A stretch of DNA of 64,000 bases, taken from positions 434,001 through 498,000 of the forward strand of contig NZ_CP087190.1 in the NCBI RefSeq assembly GCF_024749165.1, given 5' to 3'. Position numbers and translations under genes: made by a program. This document shows positions 21,382 through 31,916 of the stretch, in pieces. How positions within the stretch are numbered: position 1 is the stretch's first letter; each line of letters opens with the position of its first letter. This DNA is from Pseudomonas sp. B21-023. Lineage in GTDB: Bacteria; Pseudomonadota; Gammaproteobacteria; Pseudomonadales; Pseudomonadaceae. The notes beneath the pieces were generated by a model. That model was given only the letters and a program-made list of their open reading frames with translations. It searched no databases and was not told the origin of the DNA.

Positions 21382-23055
21382 GTGACTGACAACAACAAGT
21401 ACCGTGACGTAGAAATCCGTGCCCCGCGTGGCAACAAGCTGACCGCCAAGAGCTGGCTCACCGAAGCCCCGCTGCGCATGCTGATGAACAACCTCGACCC
21501 GCAGGTCGCCGAAAACCCGAAAGAGCTGGTGGTGTACGGTGGCATCGGCCGCGCCGCGCGCAACTGGGAGTGCTACGACAAGATCGTCGAGACCCTGACC
21601 CGCCTGGAAGACGACGAAACCCTGCTGGTGCAGTCGGGCAAGCCGGTCGGCGTGTTCAAGACCCACAGCAACGCCCCGCGCGTGCTGATCGCCAACTCCA
21701 ACCTGGTGCCGCACTGGGCCAACTGGGAACACTTCAACGAACTGGATGCCAAGGGCCTGGCCATGTACGGCCAGATGACCGCCGGCAGCTGGATCTACAT
21801 CGGCAGCCAGGGCATCGTCCAGGGCACCTACGAAACCTTCGTCGAGGCCGGCCGCCAGCACTACAACGGCAGCCTCAAGGGCAAGTGGGTACTGACCGCG
21901 GGCCTGGGCGGCATGGGCGGCGCCCAGCCTCTGGCGGCAACACTTGCCGGCGCCTGCTCGCTGAACATCGAGTGCCAGCAGAGCCGCATCGACTTCCGCC
22001 TCGAGACCCGCTACGTCGACGAGCAGGCCACTGACCTGGACGACGCCCTGGCGCGCATCGCCAAGTACACCGCCGAAGGCAAGGCCATCTCCATCGCCCT
22101 GCACGGCAACGCCGCCGAAATCCTGCCAGAGCTGGTCAAGCGTGGCGTGCGCCCGGACATGGTCACCGACCAGACCAGCGCCCACGACCCGCTCAACGGC
22201 TACCTCCCGGCCGGCTGGACCTGGGAACAGTATCGCGACCGCGCAGTGACCGACCCGGCTGGCGTGGTCAAGGCCGCGAAACAGTCGATGGCCGTACATG
22301 TACAAGCCATGCTCGACTTCCAGAAGCAGGGCATCCCGACCTTCGACTACGGCAACAACATCCGCCAGATGGCCAAGGAAGAGGGCGTGGCCAACGCCTT
22401 CGACTTCCCGGGCTTCGTCCCGGCGTACATCCGCCCGCTGTTCTGCCGCGGTGTCGGCCCGTTCCGCTGGGCTGCGCTGTCCGGTGACGCCGAGGACATC
22501 TACAAGACCGACGCCAAGGTCAAGGAACTGATCCCCGACGACGCCCACCTGCACCGCTGGCTGGACATGGCCCGCGAGCGCATCAGCTTCCAGGGCCTGC
22601 CGGCACGTATCTGCTGGGTTGGCCTGGGCCTGCGCGCCAAGCTGGGCCTGGCCTTCAACGAAATGGTCCGCAGCGGCGAACTGTCGGCGCCGGTCGTCAT
22701 TGGCCGCGACCACCTGGACTCGGGCTCGGTGTCCAGCCCCAACCGTGAAACCGAAGCCATGCGCGACGGCTCCGACGCGGTCTCCGACTGGCCGCTGCTC
22801 AACGCCCTGCTCAACACCGCAGGCGGCGCCACCTGGGTCTCGCTGCACCACGGCGGCGGCGTGGGCATGGGCTTCTCCCAGCATTCGGGCATGGTCATCG
22901 TCTGCGACGGTACCGATGAAGCCGCCGAGCGTATCGCCCGCGTACTGACCAACGACCCGGGCACCGGCGTGATGCGCCACGCCGACGCCGGCTACCAGAT
23001 CGCCATCGACTGCGCCAAGGAGCAGGGCCTGGACCTGCCGATGATCACCGGCTGA
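21382..23055 (+). CDS. hutU: Urocanate hydratase (urocanase)
   Basis: A 557-residue NAD-dependent enzyme converting urocanate to imidazolonepropionate. The start is GTG ([18 protein letters not shown]). The NAD site region shows [19 protein letters not shown] and the active-site region [17 protein letters not shown], whose Cys (about 411) corresponds to the conserved urocanase cysteine. Codons 4-6 form an AACAACAA Crc/Hfq motif. It is the first structural gene of the hutU-hutH cluster. Confidence 0.97.
   Translation: MTDNNKYRDVEIRAPRGNKLTAKSWLTEAPLRMLMNNLDPQVAENPKELVVYGGIGRAARNWECYDKIVETLTRLEDDETLLVQSGKPVGVFKTHSNAPRVLIANSNLVPHWANWEHFNELDAKGLAMYGQMTAGSWIYIGSQGIVQGTYETFVEAGRQHYNGSLKGKWVLTAGLGGMGGAQPLAATLAGACSLNIECQQSRIDFRLETRYVDEQATDLDDALARIAKYTAEGKAISIALHGNAAEILPELVKRGVRPDMVTDQTSAHDPLNGYLPAGWTWEQYRDRAVTDPAGVVKAAKQSMAVHVQAMLDFQKQGIPTFDYGNNIRQMAKEEGVANAFDFPGFVPAYIRPLFCRGVGPFRWAALSGDAEDIYKTDAKVKELIPDDAHLHRWLDMARERISFQGLPARICWVGLGLRAKLGLAFNEMVRSGELSAPVVIGRDHLDSGSVSSPNRETEAMRDGSDAVSDWPLLNALLNTAGGATWVSLHHGGGVGMGFSQHSGMVIVCDGTDEAAERIARVLTNDPGTGVMRHADAGYQIAIDCAKEQGLDLPMITG
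21391..21398 (+). promoter_or_regulatory. Crc/Hfq (CA) motif inside the hutU start region
   Basis: AACAACAA lies 9 bases into the coding sequence, inside the ribosome footprint, and matches AAnAAnAA exactly. Confidence 0.5.
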
Positions 23056-23094
23056 TCGCCGCGCTTTGGATCGCACCCTTCACGGGTGATACTG

Positions 23095-23121
23095 AACAAC
23101 AAGAAGGGGGCCATGGCCCCC
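23095..23121 (+). promoter_or_regulatory. Crc/Hfq motif and 16-bp palindrome in the hutU-hutH gap
   Basis: AACAACAA (23095-23102) is followed within 4 bases by GGGGGCCATGGCCCCC (23106-23121), a perfect dyad that can fold as a 6-bp stem with a CATG loop. Both lie before the hutH ribosome binding site and may tune hutH expression. Confidence 0.45.
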
Positions 23122-23138
23122 GCGATTGGAGTAGCGAA

Positions 23139-24671
23139 GTGACCGAATTGACCCTCAAGCCCGGCACCCTGACCCTGGCCCAACTGCGCGCCATCCACGC
23201 CGCGCCCGTGCGCCTGCAGCTCGATGCCAGCGCCGCGCCCGCCATCGACGCCAGCGTCGCCTGCGTCGAGCAGATCATCGCCGAAGACCGTACCGCCTAT
23301 GGCATCAACACCGGTTTCGGCCTGCTGGCCTCGACCCGCATCGCCAGCCACGATCTGGAAAACCTGCAGCGCTCGCTGGTGCTGTCGCATGCCGCCGGTA
23401 TCGGCGCGCCACTGGATGACGACCTGGTACGCCTGATCATGGTGCTCAAGATCAACAGCCTGAGCCGTGGTTTCTCCGGTATCCGCCGCAAAGTCATCGA
23501 TGCGCTGATCGGCCTGGTCAACGCCGAAGTCTACCCACACATCCCGCTGAAAGGTTCGGTCGGCGCCTCCGGCGACCTGGCGCCGCTGGCGCACATGTCG
23601 CTGGTGCTGCTGGGCGAGGGCAAGGCCCGCTACAAGGGCCAGTGGTTGCCGGCCTCTGAAGCCCTGGCCGTCGCTGGCCTGGAGCCGCTGACGCTGGCCG
23701 CGAAAGAAGGCCTGGCCTTGCTCAACGGTACCCAGGCGTCCACCGCCTACGCCCTGCGTGGCCTGTTCCAGGCCGAAGACCTGTACGCCGCGGCCATCGC
23801 CTGTGGCGGCCTGAGCGTCGAGGCGGCGCTGGGTTCGCGCTCGCCGTTCGATGCGCGCATCCATGAAGTGCGCGGTCAGCGTGGCCAGATCGATACCGCC
23901 GCCTGCTTCCGCGACCTGCTGGGCGATTCCAGCGAAGTCTCGCTGTCGCACAAAAACTGCGACAAGGTCCAGGACCCGTACTCGCTGCGCTGCCAGCCGC
24001 AAGTCATGGGTGCCTGCCTGACCCAGATCCGCCAGGCCGCCGAAGTGCTGGGCATCGAAGCCAACGCCGTGTCGGACAACCCGCTGGTGTTCGCCGCCGA
24101 GGGTGACGTGATCTCCGGTGGCAACTTCCACGCCGAGCCGGTGGCCATGGCCGCCGACAACCTGGCCCTGGCCATTGCCGAGATCGGCTCGCTGAGCGAG
24201 CGCCGCATCTCGTTGATGATGGACAAGCACATGTCCCAGCTGCCGCCGTTCCTGGTGGAAAACGGTGGTGTGAACTCCGGCTTCATGATCGCCCAGGTCA
24301 CCGCAGCCGCCCTGGCCAGCGAGAACAAGGCACTGTCGCACCCGCACAGCGTCGACAGCCTGCCGACCTCCGCCAACCAGGAAGACCATGTCTCGATGGC
24401 CCCGGCCGCCGGCAAGCGCCTGTGGGAGATGGCCGAGAACACCCGTGGCGTGCTGGCCATCGAATGGTTGGGCGCCTGCCAGGGTCTGGACCTGCGCAAG
24501 GGGCTGAAGACCTCCGCCAAGCTGGAACAGGCGCGCCAGGCGCTGCGTCGCGAAGTGCCGCACTATGACCGCGACCGTTTCTTCTCGCCGGATATCGAGG
24601 CGGCTGCCGCGTTGCTGGCCAAAGGCACGCTGACCGGGCTGCTGCCGGTTGGCGTCCTGCCAAGCCTGTAA
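23139..24671 (+). CDS. hutH: Histidine ammonia-lyase
   Basis: A 510-residue enzyme deaminating L-histidine to urocanate, the first step of the pathway. The self-forming MIO cofactor triad Ala-Ser-Gly is in [11 protein letters not shown] (residues 143-145). Other landmarks are the tyrosine loop [22 protein letters not shown] and the C-terminal [21 protein letters not shown] block (read here as [18 protein letters not shown]). The start is GTG at 23139 with GGAG 8 bases upstream. Confidence 0.97.
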   Translation: MTELTLKPGTLTLAQLRAIHAAPVRLQLDASAAPAIDASVACVEQIIAEDRTAYGINTGFGLLASTRIASHDLENLQRSLVLSHAAGIGAPLDDDLVRLIMVLKINSLSRGFSGIRRKVIDALIGLVNAEVYPHIPLKGSVGASGDLAPLAHMSLVLLGEGKARYKGQWLPASEALAVAGLEPLTLAAKEGLALLNGTQASTAYALRGLFQAEDLYAAAIACGGLSVEAALGSRSPFDARIHEVRGQRGQIDTAACFRDLLGDSSEVSLSHKNCDKVQDPYSLRCQPQVMGACLTQIRQAAEVLGIEANAVSDNPLVFAAEGDVISGGNFHAEPVAMAADNLALAIAEIGSLSERRISLMMDKHMSQLPPFLVENGGVNSGFMIAQVTAAALASENKALSHPHSVDSLPTSANQEDHVSMAPAAGKRLWEMAENTRGVLAIEWLGACQGLDLRKGLKTSAKLEQARQALRREVPHYDRDRFFSPDIEAAAALLAKGTLTGLLPVGVLPSL

Positions 24672-24677
24672 CGCCCT

Positions 24678-24772
24678 CGGGGCCGCTTTGCGGCCCATCG
24701 CCGGCAAGCCGGCTCCCACAACTGCTTGTGTGGGAGCCGGCTTGCCGGCGATTGGGCTGCGCAGCAGACCCC
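24678..24772. repeat. REP pair (inverted), GCCGGCAAGCCGGC type
   Basis: Two inverted copies separated by about 10 bases between hutH and the permease gene. The pair may partly uncouple the upstream and downstream halves of the hut cluster by stabilising or ending the hutUH message. Confidence 0.85.
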
Positions 24773-24791
24773 ATCCCGATATCACGACCAG

Positions 24792-24799
24792 AACAACAA
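24792..24799 (+). promoter_or_regulatory. Crc/Hfq (CA) motif before the permease start
   Basis: AACAACAA runs directly into TAAGGA, the ribosome binding site of the permease gene. It matches AAnAAnAA and is well placed for translational repression of histidine uptake. Confidence 0.55.
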
Positions 24800-24811
24800 T
24801 AAGGACGTGAC

Positions 24812-26215
24812 ATGCAACAAGCTCAAGGTCTCAAGCGCGGGCTATCGGCCCGGCACATCCGTTTCATGGCGCTCGGTTCGGCAATCGGTACCGGGCTTTT
24901 CTACGGTTCGGCCTCGGCCATCCAGATGGCCGGCCCGGCCGTGCTGCTGGCCTACCTGATCGGCGGCGCCGCAGTATTCATGGTCATGCGCGCCCTCGGC
25001 GAAATGGCCGTGCACAATCCGGTGTCCGGCTCCTTCGGCCACTACGCCAGCACCTACCTCGGCCCCATGGCCGGCTTCATCCTCGGCTGGACCTACGCCT
25101 TCGAGATGGTCATCGTCGCCATCGCCGACGTCACGGCCTTCGGGATCTACATGGGCTTCTGGTTCCCCGAAGTGGCACGCTGGATCTGGGTACTCGGTAT
25201 CGTCTTCCTGATCGGCGGCCTGAACCTGTGCAACGTACGGGTGTTCGGCGAGATGGAGTTCTGGCTGTCGCTGCTCAAGGTCGGCGCCATCGTCGCGATG
25301 ATCCTCGCAGGTCTCGGCATCATGGCCTTCGGTTTCAGCCAGGTGGGCACCGGGCAGGCTGTCGGGGTGAGCAACCTGTTCGAACATGGCGGCTTCATGC
25401 CCAATGGCGTCAGCGGCCTGATCGCTTCGTTCGCGGTGGTGATGTTCGCCTTTGGCGGCATCGAGATCATCGGCGTCACCGCAGGTGAAGCGAAAGACCC
25501 GCAACGCGTGATCCCGAAAGCGATCAACGCCGTGCCGCTGCGCATCCTGCTGTTCTACGTGCTGACCCTGTTCGTGCTGATGTGCCTGTACCCCTGGCCG
25601 CAGATCGGCAGCCAGGGTAGCCCGTTCGTGCAGATCTTCAGCAACCTGGGGATTGGCTCGGCAGCGGCGGTGCTGAACATCGTAGTGATTTCGGCAGCCA
25701 TCTCTGCGATCAACAGCGACATCTTCGGCGCTGGCCGGATGATGTACGGCCTGTCCCAGCACGGCCAGGCGCCGCGTGGCTTTGGCAAGCTATCCAGGCA
25801 CGGTGTGCCGTGGATGACCGTGGTGGTGATGGGGGCGGCGCTGCTGGTCGGCGTTCTGCTCAACTACCTGATCCCGGAGAACGTGTTCCTGCTGATCGCT
25901 TCGATCGCCACCTTCGCCACTGTGTGGGTGTGGCTGATGATCCTGGTCACCCAGGTTGCCATGCGCCGCAGCATGAGCCGCGAGGAGGTCGCCCAGCTCA
26001 AGTTCCCGGTACCCTTCTGGCCCTATGGGCCGGCCCTGGCCATTGCCTTCATGGTGTTCATCTTCGGTGTGCTCGGCTACTTCCCCGACACCCAGGCGGC
26101 ATTGATCGTCGGGGTAATCTGGGTGGTGTTCCTGGTGGCCTCCTACCTGCTGTGGTGCAAACCACGCGCCGGTGGTGGCGAGCCGGTCCGGGAATCTGCC
26201 GAGCTGCAACGCTGA
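24812..26215 (+). CDS. hutT: Histidine/proline-type amino acid permease (APC family, HutT/ProY-like)
   Basis: A 467-residue inner-membrane transporter with about 12 hydrophobic segments. The APC signature [13 protein letters not shown] lies in TM1 and [13 protein letters not shown] follows TM2, with [15 protein letters not shown] in mid-protein. Its place between hutH and hutI points to histidine uptake; the family alone would also allow proline. The ribosome binding site overlaps a Crc/Hfq motif. Confidence 0.85.
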   Translation: MQQAQGLKRGLSARHIRFMALGSAIGTGLFYGSASAIQMAGPAVLLAYLIGGAAVFMVMRALGEMAVHNPVSGSFGHYASTYLGPMAGFILGWTYAFEMVIVAIADVTAFGIYMGFWFPEVARWIWVLGIVFLIGGLNLCNVRVFGEMEFWLSLLKVGAIVAMILAGLGIMAFGFSQVGTGQAVGVSNLFEHGGFMPNGVSGLIASFAVVMFAFGGIEIIGVTAGEAKDPQRVIPKAINAVPLRILLFYVLTLFVLMCLYPWPQIGSQGSPFVQIFSNLGIGSAAAVLNIVVISAAISAINSDIFGAGRMMYGLSQHGQAPRGFGKLSRHGVPWMTVVVMGAALLVGVLLNYLIPENVFLLIASIATFATVWVWLMILVTQVAMRRSMSREEVAQLKFPVPFWPYGPALAIAFMVFIFGVLGYFPDTQAALIVGVIWVVFLVASYLLWCKPRAGGGEPVRESAELQR

Positions 26216-26233
26216 ATTAGAAAGGAGATCCTG

Positions 26234-27439
26234 ATGAGAACCCTCTGGCAGCACTGCCACGCCGCGACCATGACCGAAGGCCGTTACTCGGTCATCGAGG
26301 ACGCGGCGATCGTCACCAGCGCGGGCCTGATCGAGTGGATCGGGGCCCGCGATGAGGTGCCGCCGGTCGCGGCCGACCGCGTCGTCGACCTGGGCGGCGC
26401 CTGGGTCACCCCCGGGCTGATCGACTGCCACACCCACGCCGTGTTCGGTGGCAATCGCAGCGGCGAGTTCGAGCAGCGCCTGGAGGGCGTCAGCTATGCC
26501 GAGATCGCCGCCCAGGGCGGCGGTATCGCCAGCACCGTGCGGGCTACCCGTGCCGCCAGCGAGGACGAACTGCTGGTGAGTGCCCGTCAGCGCGTCCAGG
26601 CGCTGATGCGCGACGGCGTGACCACGATCGAGATCAAGTCCGGCTACGGCCTGGACCTCGAGAGCGAGCGCAAGATGCTGCGTGTTGCCCGGCGCCTGGG
26701 CGAGGAGCTGCCCGTGACCGTGCGCAGCACCTGCCTGGCGGCCCATGCCCTGCCGCCGGAATACGCGGGGCGGGCCGACGATTACATCGCACACATCTGC
26801 GATGTCATGCTCCCGGCATTGGCTGCCGAGGGCCTGGTGGACGCGGTGGATGCGTTCTGTGAGCACCTGGCGTTCTCCCCTGCCCAGGTCGAGCGGGTAT
26901 TCATCAAGGCTCGTGAGTTGGGGTTGCCGGTGAAACTGCACGCCGAGCAACTGTCGTCGTTGCACGGTTCGAGCCTGGCGGCGCGTTATCACGCGCTGTC
27001 GGCCGATCACCTGGAGTTCATGACCGAGGAAGATGCCATCGCCATGGCCGAGGCCGGTACGGTGGCTGTGCTGCTGCCGGGGGCGTTCTACTTCCTGCGC
27101 GAAACCCAGTTGCCGCCAATGGATGCCTTGCGCCGGCACGGCGTGAAGATCGCCCTGGCCAGCGACCTCAACCCCGGCACCTCGCCGGGGCTGTCACTGC
27201 GCCTGATGCTGAACATGGGCTGCACCTGTTTTCGCATGACCCCCGAGGAAGCCCTGGCGGGTGTCACCGTGCACGCCGCCACCGCCCTGGGCCTGGGCGA
27301 CAGCCATGGTTCGCTGGAAGAGGGCAAGGTCGCGGACTTCATCGCCTGGCAGATCGAACGCCCCGCCGACCTCAGCTACTGGCTCGGCGGTGACTTGCCC
27401 AAGCGCGTGGTGCGCCTGGGTCATGAGATAACCCACTGA
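26234..27439 (+). CDS. hutI: Imidazolonepropionase
   Basis: A 401-residue zinc- or iron-dependent amidohydrolase that opens imidazolonepropionate to N-formimino-L-glutamate. Motifs visible are the metal site [33 protein letters not shown] and [10 protein letters not shown]. It starts 18 bases after the permease stop with AAAGGAG before the ATG, and hutG follows 10 bases after its stop. Confidence 0.97.
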   Translation: MRTLWQHCHAATMTEGRYSVIEDAAIVTSAGLIEWIGARDEVPPVAADRVVDLGGAWVTPGLIDCHTHAVFGGNRSGEFEQRLEGVSYAEIAAQGGGIASTVRATRAASEDELLVSARQRVQALMRDGVTTIEIKSGYGLDLESERKMLRVARRLGEELPVTVRSTCLAAHALPPEYAGRADDYIAHICDVMLPALAAEGLVDAVDAFCEHLAFSPAQVERVFIKARELGLPVKLHAEQLSSLHGSSLAARYHALSADHLEFMTEEDAIAMAEAGTVAVLLPGAFYFLRETQLPPMDALRRHGVKIALASDLNPGTSPGLSLRLMLNMGCTCFRMTPEEALAGVTVHAATALGLGDSHGSLEEGKVADFIAWQIERPADLSYWLGGDLPKRVVRLGHEITH

Positions 27440-27449
27440 GCGAGGCGAC

Positions 27450-28253
27450 ATGGACAAAGTATTGAGTTTCCACCAGGGCCGCCTGCCGCTGTTGATCAGC
27501 ATGCCCCATGCCGGGCTTGGCCTGACCGACGCCGTGCGCGACGGGCTGGTCGAGCCGGCGCGCAGCCTGCCCGACACCGATTGGCACATCCCGCGGTTGT
27601 ACGACTTTGCCCGCGAGCTGGGTGCCAGCGTGGTAGCGGCGGAGTACTCGCGGTTCGTCATCGACCTGAACCGGCCGGATGACGACAAGCCGCTGTATGC
27701 CGGCGCTACCACCGGGTTGTATCCGGCGACGCTGTTCGAGGGGGAACCGTTGTTCAAGGAAGGCAAGACGCCCAGCCCTGAGCAGCGGGCCGTGTACCTG
27801 GAGCAGATCTGGCGGCCGTACCACGACACGATTCGTCGCGAGCTGGCGCGGATGCGTGAAGAGTTTGGCTATGCGTTGCTGTGGGATGCCCACTCGATCC
27901 GGTCGGTGATTCCGCATCTGTTTGATGGGAAGTTGCCGGATTTCAATCTCGGCACGTTCAATGGCGCCAGTTGCGATCCGGTATTGGCTGAGCGGCTGCA
28001 GGGTGTTTGCGCCGAGTTCCCCGCTTACAGCCATGTGCTCAACGGGCGTTTCAAGGGGGGGCATATCACCCGCCATTATGGGGATCCGGCCGAGCATATC
28101 CATGCGGTGCAGCTGGAACTGGGGCAGTGCACCTACATGAATGAAGTGGAGCCGTTCGGTTATCGCGAAGATCTGGCACGGCCGACGCAGGTGGTGTTGC
28201 GGCGGTTGCTGGAGACGGTGCTGACGTGGGGCGAGGAGCGCTATCGGGGGTAG
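27450..28253 (+). CDS. hutG: N-formylglutamate deformylase
   Basis: A 267-residue hydrolase that releases formate and L-glutamate from N-formylglutamate, completing the HutF-dependent route. Conserved blocks are LISMPHAGLGL, YSRFVIDLNRP, LLWDAHSIRS and LQVELGQCTYM-like (read here as AVQLELGQCTYM). The presence of both HutF and this deformylase shows that the pathway avoids formamide production. It is the last hut gene. Confidence 0.96.
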   Translation: MDKVLSFHQGRLPLLISMPHAGLGLTDAVRDGLVEPARSLPDTDWHIPRLYDFARELGASVVAAEYSRFVIDLNRPDDDKPLYAGATTGLYPATLFEGEPLFKEGKTPSPEQRAVYLEQIWRPYHDTIRRELARMREEFGYALLWDAHSIRSVIPHLFDGKLPDFNLGTFNGASCDPVLAERLQGVCAEFPAYSHVLNGRFKGGHITRHYGDPAEHIHAVQLELGQCTYMNEVEPFGYREDLARPTQVVLRRLLETVLTWGEERYRG

Positions 28254-28511
28254 AGCGTTCGACCGTGTCACGGCCGGCAGGTGTTCGCCACGACCCTTTT
28301 GGCGCTCGATCTTGAGGGCGCTGAAGAGCCCGTGTCGGGCACCTGTCAGCCCTGATGCCCTCCCGAACCATGCCCTCCCGGGCATCACGCTTCCCCTTGC
28401 CCCCATCGCCAGCAGCTCCAGAACCCCGACGATTCACACGGACACATGCTCTGCGCGCAATTCAGGTTTATGATGCCCAACGGCAGATTAAATCCTCACA
28501 CGGAGTGCGCG

Positions 28512-29483
28512 ATGCAGACCCTCTACCCGCAGATCAAACCCTACGCCCGGCACGATCTGGCCGTGGAAGCGCCGCATGTGCTGTACGTCGATGAAAGCGG
28601 CTCGCCCGAAGGTCTGCCCGTGGTGTTCATCCACGGCGGCCCGGGCGCTGGTTGCGACGCCCAGAGCCGTTGCTACTTCGACCCCAATCTCTACCGCATC
28701 ATCACCTTCGACCAGCGCGGCTGTGGCCGCTCCACGCCCCACGCGAGCCTGGAGAACAACACCACCTGGCACCTGGTCGAGGATCTGGAGCGCATCCGTG
28801 AGCACCTCGGCATCGACAAATGGGTACTGTTCGGCGGCTCCTGGGGCTCCACCCTGGCCCTGGCCTATGCCCAGACCCACCCCGAGCGCGTGCATGGGTT
28901 GATCCTGCGCGGGATCTTCCTGTGCCGCCCGCAGGAAATCAGCTGGTTCTACCAGGAGGGCGCAAGCCGCCTGTTCCCCGATTACTGGCAGGACTACATC
29001 GCACCGATTCCACCCGAAGAGCGTGGCGACCTGGTCAAGGCCTTCCACAAGCGCCTGACCGGCAACGACCAGATCGCCCAGATGCATGCGGCCAAGGCCT
29101 GGTCCACCTGGGAAGGCCGTACCGCCACCTTGCGGCCGAACCCGTTGGTGGTCGACCGCTTCTCCGAACCCCAGCGCGCCCTGTCCATCGCCCGCATCGA
29201 ATGCCATTACTTCACCAACAACGCGTTCCTCGAGCAGGATCAGCTGATCCGCGACATGCCGAAGATCGCCCATCTGCCGGCGGTGATCGTGCATGGCCGC
29301 TACGATGTGATCTGCCCGCTGGACAACGCCTGGGAACTGCACCAGGCCTGGCCGAACAGTGAGTTGAAGGTGATCCGCGACGCCGGCCACGCCGCCTCCG
29401 AGCCGGGTATCACCGACGCTCTGGTACGCGCGGCCGACCAGATGGCGCGACGCCTGCTCGACCTGCCCCTGGAAGAGGCATGA
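28512..29483 (+). CDS. pip: Proline iminopeptidase (alpha/beta hydrolase)
   Basis: A 323-residue peptidase of family S33 removing N-terminal proline from peptides. The start at [10 protein letters not shown] has GGAG 9 bases upstream. Landmarks are [25 protein letters not shown], the nucleophile elbow [10 protein letters not shown], the acid region [10 protein letters not shown] and the catalytic His in AGHAASEPG. Its stop overlaps dtd (ATGA). The 258 bases upstream hold no other gene. Confidence 0.95.
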   Translation: MQTLYPQIKPYARHDLAVEAPHVLYVDESGSPEGLPVVFIHGGPGAGCDAQSRCYFDPNLYRIITFDQRGCGRSTPHASLENNTTWHLVEDLERIREHLGIDKWVLFGGSWGSTLALAYAQTHPERVHGLILRGIFLCRPQEISWFYQEGASRLFPDYWQDYIAPIPPEERGDLVKAFHKRLTGNDQIAQMHAAKAWSTWEGRTATLRPNPLVVDRFSEPQRALSIARIECHYFTNNAFLEQDQLIRDMPKIAHLPAVIVHGRYDVICPLDNAWELHQAWPNSELKVIRDAGHAASEPGITDALVRAADQMARRLLDLPLEEA

Positions 29484-29917
29484 AAGGGCTGATCCAGCGT
29501 GTGCGTGGCGCACGGGTGGAAGTGGCGGGGGAGACCGTCGGGGCCATCGACCAAGGGCTGCTGGCGCTGGTGGCGGTCGAGCCTGGCGATTCGCCCGAGC
29601 ATGCCGACAAACTGCTGCATAAACTGCTGAACTACCGAGTGTTCAGCGATGAGCAGGGCAAGATGAACCGCTCGCTCAAGGATGTCGGTGGCGGCCTGTT
29701 GCTGGTGTCGCAGTTCACCCTGGCCGCCGACACCCGCAACGGCATGCGCCCGAGCTTCTCGACGGCTGCGCCACCGGCCCTTGGCGCTGCGCTTTTCGAC
29801 TATCTTTTGAATCAGGCACAAGGTCAGCACCGGCAGGTGGCCAGTGGTCGCTTCGGCGCTGACATGCAGGTGCATCTGGTCAATGATGGCCCGGTAACAT
29901 TTATGTTACAAATATGA
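29480..29917 (+). CDS. dtd: D-aminoacyl-tRNA deacylase
   Basis: A 145-residue proofreading enzyme that hydrolyses D-aminoacyl-tRNA. It starts with [20 protein letters not shown] and carries the two family signatures, [16 protein letters not shown](MRPSFS) and the C-terminal [11 protein letters not shown] with the Gly-cis-Pro element. It is translationally coupled to pip and followed by a strong terminator. Confidence 0.96.
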   Translation: MKGLIQRVRGARVEVAGETVGAIDQGLLALVAVEPGDSPEHADKLLHKLLNYRVFSDEQGKMNRSLKDVGGGLLLVSQFTLAADTRNGMRPSFSTAAPPALGAALFDYLLNQAQGQHRQVASGRFGADMQVHLVNDGPVTFMLQI

Positions 29918-29921
29918 GGTC

Positions 29922-29957
29922 AAAAAACCCTTTGTTTGGCGAAAACAAGGGGTTTTG
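29922..29957. terminator. Terminator after dtd
   Basis: A long A/T-bordered stem (AAAACCCTTTGTTT / AAAACAAGGGGTTTT, one G-T pair) with a 5-base loop is followed by TTTTG on the plus strand. It lies a few bases after the dtd stop. Confidence 0.85.
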
Positions 29958-30179
29958 TACGATAAATAGTTTGTTCAGCCTGATGCGTTGTAACGCGACC
30001 TGCTGGATAATCGCGCGCTGCATGAACCTGCGTTCGCAGGTTCGTTTCACTTTGACTCGAGCATTGTCAGGATCCGTTTGGGGAATCATTACGCCCTCAC
30101 GGGGTCCGAACAGTGCTCGCCAACCCGGCATTTGTCGCTGGCCGTTGGTTTCATGATCTGTTTTCGGCGAGGATTGCTC

Positions 30180-31916
30180 GTGATTGTAAGCCCCTGTATT
30201 GCACCTAGAATCCCCGGTATCCGGCTGCGCAAGGCCCTGTTGGCCGGCGTGGCGCTGGTCGGCCTGATGAGCGCGGGCCAGCTGTGGGCATTCAATCTGG
30301 ACGATGTTGCAGCCAAGGCAAAGGATCTGGCCGGTCAGAAGTTCGAGGCACCGAAGAGCAACCTGCCACCGGTGTTCCGCGACATGAAGTACGCCGACTA
30401 CCAGAAGATCCGCTTCCTGCAGGAAAAGGCCGAGTGGGCCAAGGACAAGACGCCGTTCAAGCTGTCCTTCTATCACCAGGGCATGCACTTCGACACGCCG
30501 GTGACCATCAACGAGATCACCGCCAACAAAGTCAAGGAAATCAAGTACGACCCGAGCCGCTTCGAGTTCGGTGACGTGCCCCATGACGCTGATGCCACCA
30601 AGAACCTCGGCTATGCCGGCTTCCGTGTGCTCTACCCGATCAACAAGGCCGACAAGCAGGACGAGATCATGACCCTGCTTGGCGCCAGCTACTTCCGCGT
30701 GGTCGGCAAAGGCCACCGCTATGGCCTGTCGGCCCGCGGCCTGGCAATCGATACCGCACTGCCGTCGGGCGAGGAATTCCCGCGTTTCCGCGAATTCTGG
30801 ATCGAGAAGCCCAAGCCGAAAGACAAGCACCTGGTGATCTACGCACTGCTTGACTCGCCGCGCTCCACCGGTGCCTACAAGCTGACCCTGCGCCCTGGCG
30901 AGGACACCCTGGTCGACGTCAAATCGCGCGTCTACCTGCGTGAAAACGTCAGCCGTCTGGGCATCGCCCCGCTGACCAGCATGTACCTGTTCGGCCCCAA
31001 CCAGCCGTCGAAGGTCATGAACTACCGCCCGGCCCTGCATGATTCCGAAGGTCTGGCCATCCACGCCGCCAACGGCGAGTGGCTGTGGCGCCCGCTGAAC
31101 AACCCGAAACACCTGGCCGTGAGCAACTTCAGCGTCGAGAACCCGCGTGGTTTCGGCCTGCTCCAGCGCCAGCGCGCCTTCAGCGACTATGAAGACCTCG
31201 ACGACGAGTACGAAAAGCGTCCGAGTGCCTGGATCGAGCCGAAGGGTGATTGGGGCAAGGGCACCGTCGACCTGGTCGAGATTCCGACCGCCGACGAGAC
31301 CAACGACAACATCGTGGCCTTCTGGAGCCCGGAAAAACTGCCTGAGCCAGGCAAGCCGTTCGAATACGACTACCGCCTGCGCTGGACCATCAAGGAAGAC
31401 CAGCTGCACTCGCAGGAACTGGGCTGGGTCAAGCAGACCCTGCGCTCCGCCGGTGACGTCAAGCAGTCCAACCTGATCCGTCAGACCGACGGCAGTGTTG
31501 CCCTGCTGGTCGATTTCATCGGCCCGAACCTTGCGGCGTTGCCGGCGGACACCGCCGTGCGCAGCCAGGTCAGCGTCGGCGACAACGCCGAAGTGGTCGA
31601 GAACAATCTGCGTTACAACCCGGAAACCAAAGGCTGGCGCCTGACCCTGCGCCTGAAGGTGCAGGATCCGAAGAAATCCACCGAGATGCGTGCCGCGCTG
31701 CTGCGTGACGTGCCGGTCGAGCAACCGAAGCCCGCCAAGGAAACCAAGCAGGACAAGGCCGCGGCCAAGCACGCCCACGCCAAGGCTGAGAAAGCCAAGG
31801 CCGAGCAGGCTGCCGAGCAACCCGCCGCCGACGCGGCATCCACCAACGGGGCCCCGGCCACCACCGAGAAGGTGCTGACCGAGACCTGGAGCTATCAGTT
31901 GCCTGCCGATGAGTAA
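30180..31916 (+). CDS. opgG: Periplasmic glucan biosynthesis protein OpgG (MdoG)
   Basis: A 578-residue periplasmic protein needed for branching or maturation of osmoregulated glucans. The start is GTG at 30180 with GAGG 8 bases upstream. The signal peptide ([19 protein letters not shown], cut before FNLDD) precedes the large beta-sandwich domain ([18 protein letters not shown] opening, read as [12 protein letters not shown]) and the Ig-like C-domain. A Lys/Ala-rich insert of about 45 residues (517-562) precedes the conserved end [12 protein letters not shown]. It overlaps opgH by 8 bases. Confidence 0.95.
   Translation: MIVSPCIAPRIPGIRLRKALLAGVALVGLMSAGQLWAFNLDDVAAKAKDLAGQKFEAPKSNLPPVFRDMKYADYQKIRFLQEKAEWAKDKTPFKLSFYHQGMHFDTPVTINEITANKVKEIKYDPSRFEFGDVPHDADATKNLGYAGFRVLYPINKADKQDEIMTLLGASYFRVVGKGHRYGLSARGLAIDTALPSGEEFPRFREFWIEKPKPKDKHLVIYALLDSPRSTGAYKLTLRPGEDTLVDVKSRVYLRENVSRLGIAPLTSMYLFGPNQPSKVMNYRPALHDSEGLAIHAANGEWLWRPLNNPKHLAVSNFSVENPRGFGLLQRQRAFSDYEDLDDEYEKRPSAWIEPKGDWGKGTVDLVEIPTADETNDNIVAFWSPEKLPEPGKPFEYDYRLRWTIKEDQLHSQELGWVKQTLRSAGDVKQSNLIRQTDGSVALLVDFIGPNLAALPADTAVRSQVSVGDNAEVVENNLRYNPETKGWRLTLRLKVQDPKKSTEMRAALLRDVPVEQPKPAKETKQDKAAAKHAHAKAEKAKAEQAAEQPAADAASTNGAPATTEKVLTETWSYQLPADE

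Noticed and set aside
28254..28511. A structured RNA between hutG and pip
   Set aside because: Some inverted segments exist, but no pattern of a known riboswitch or small RNA could be recognised and no terminator-like end was seen.
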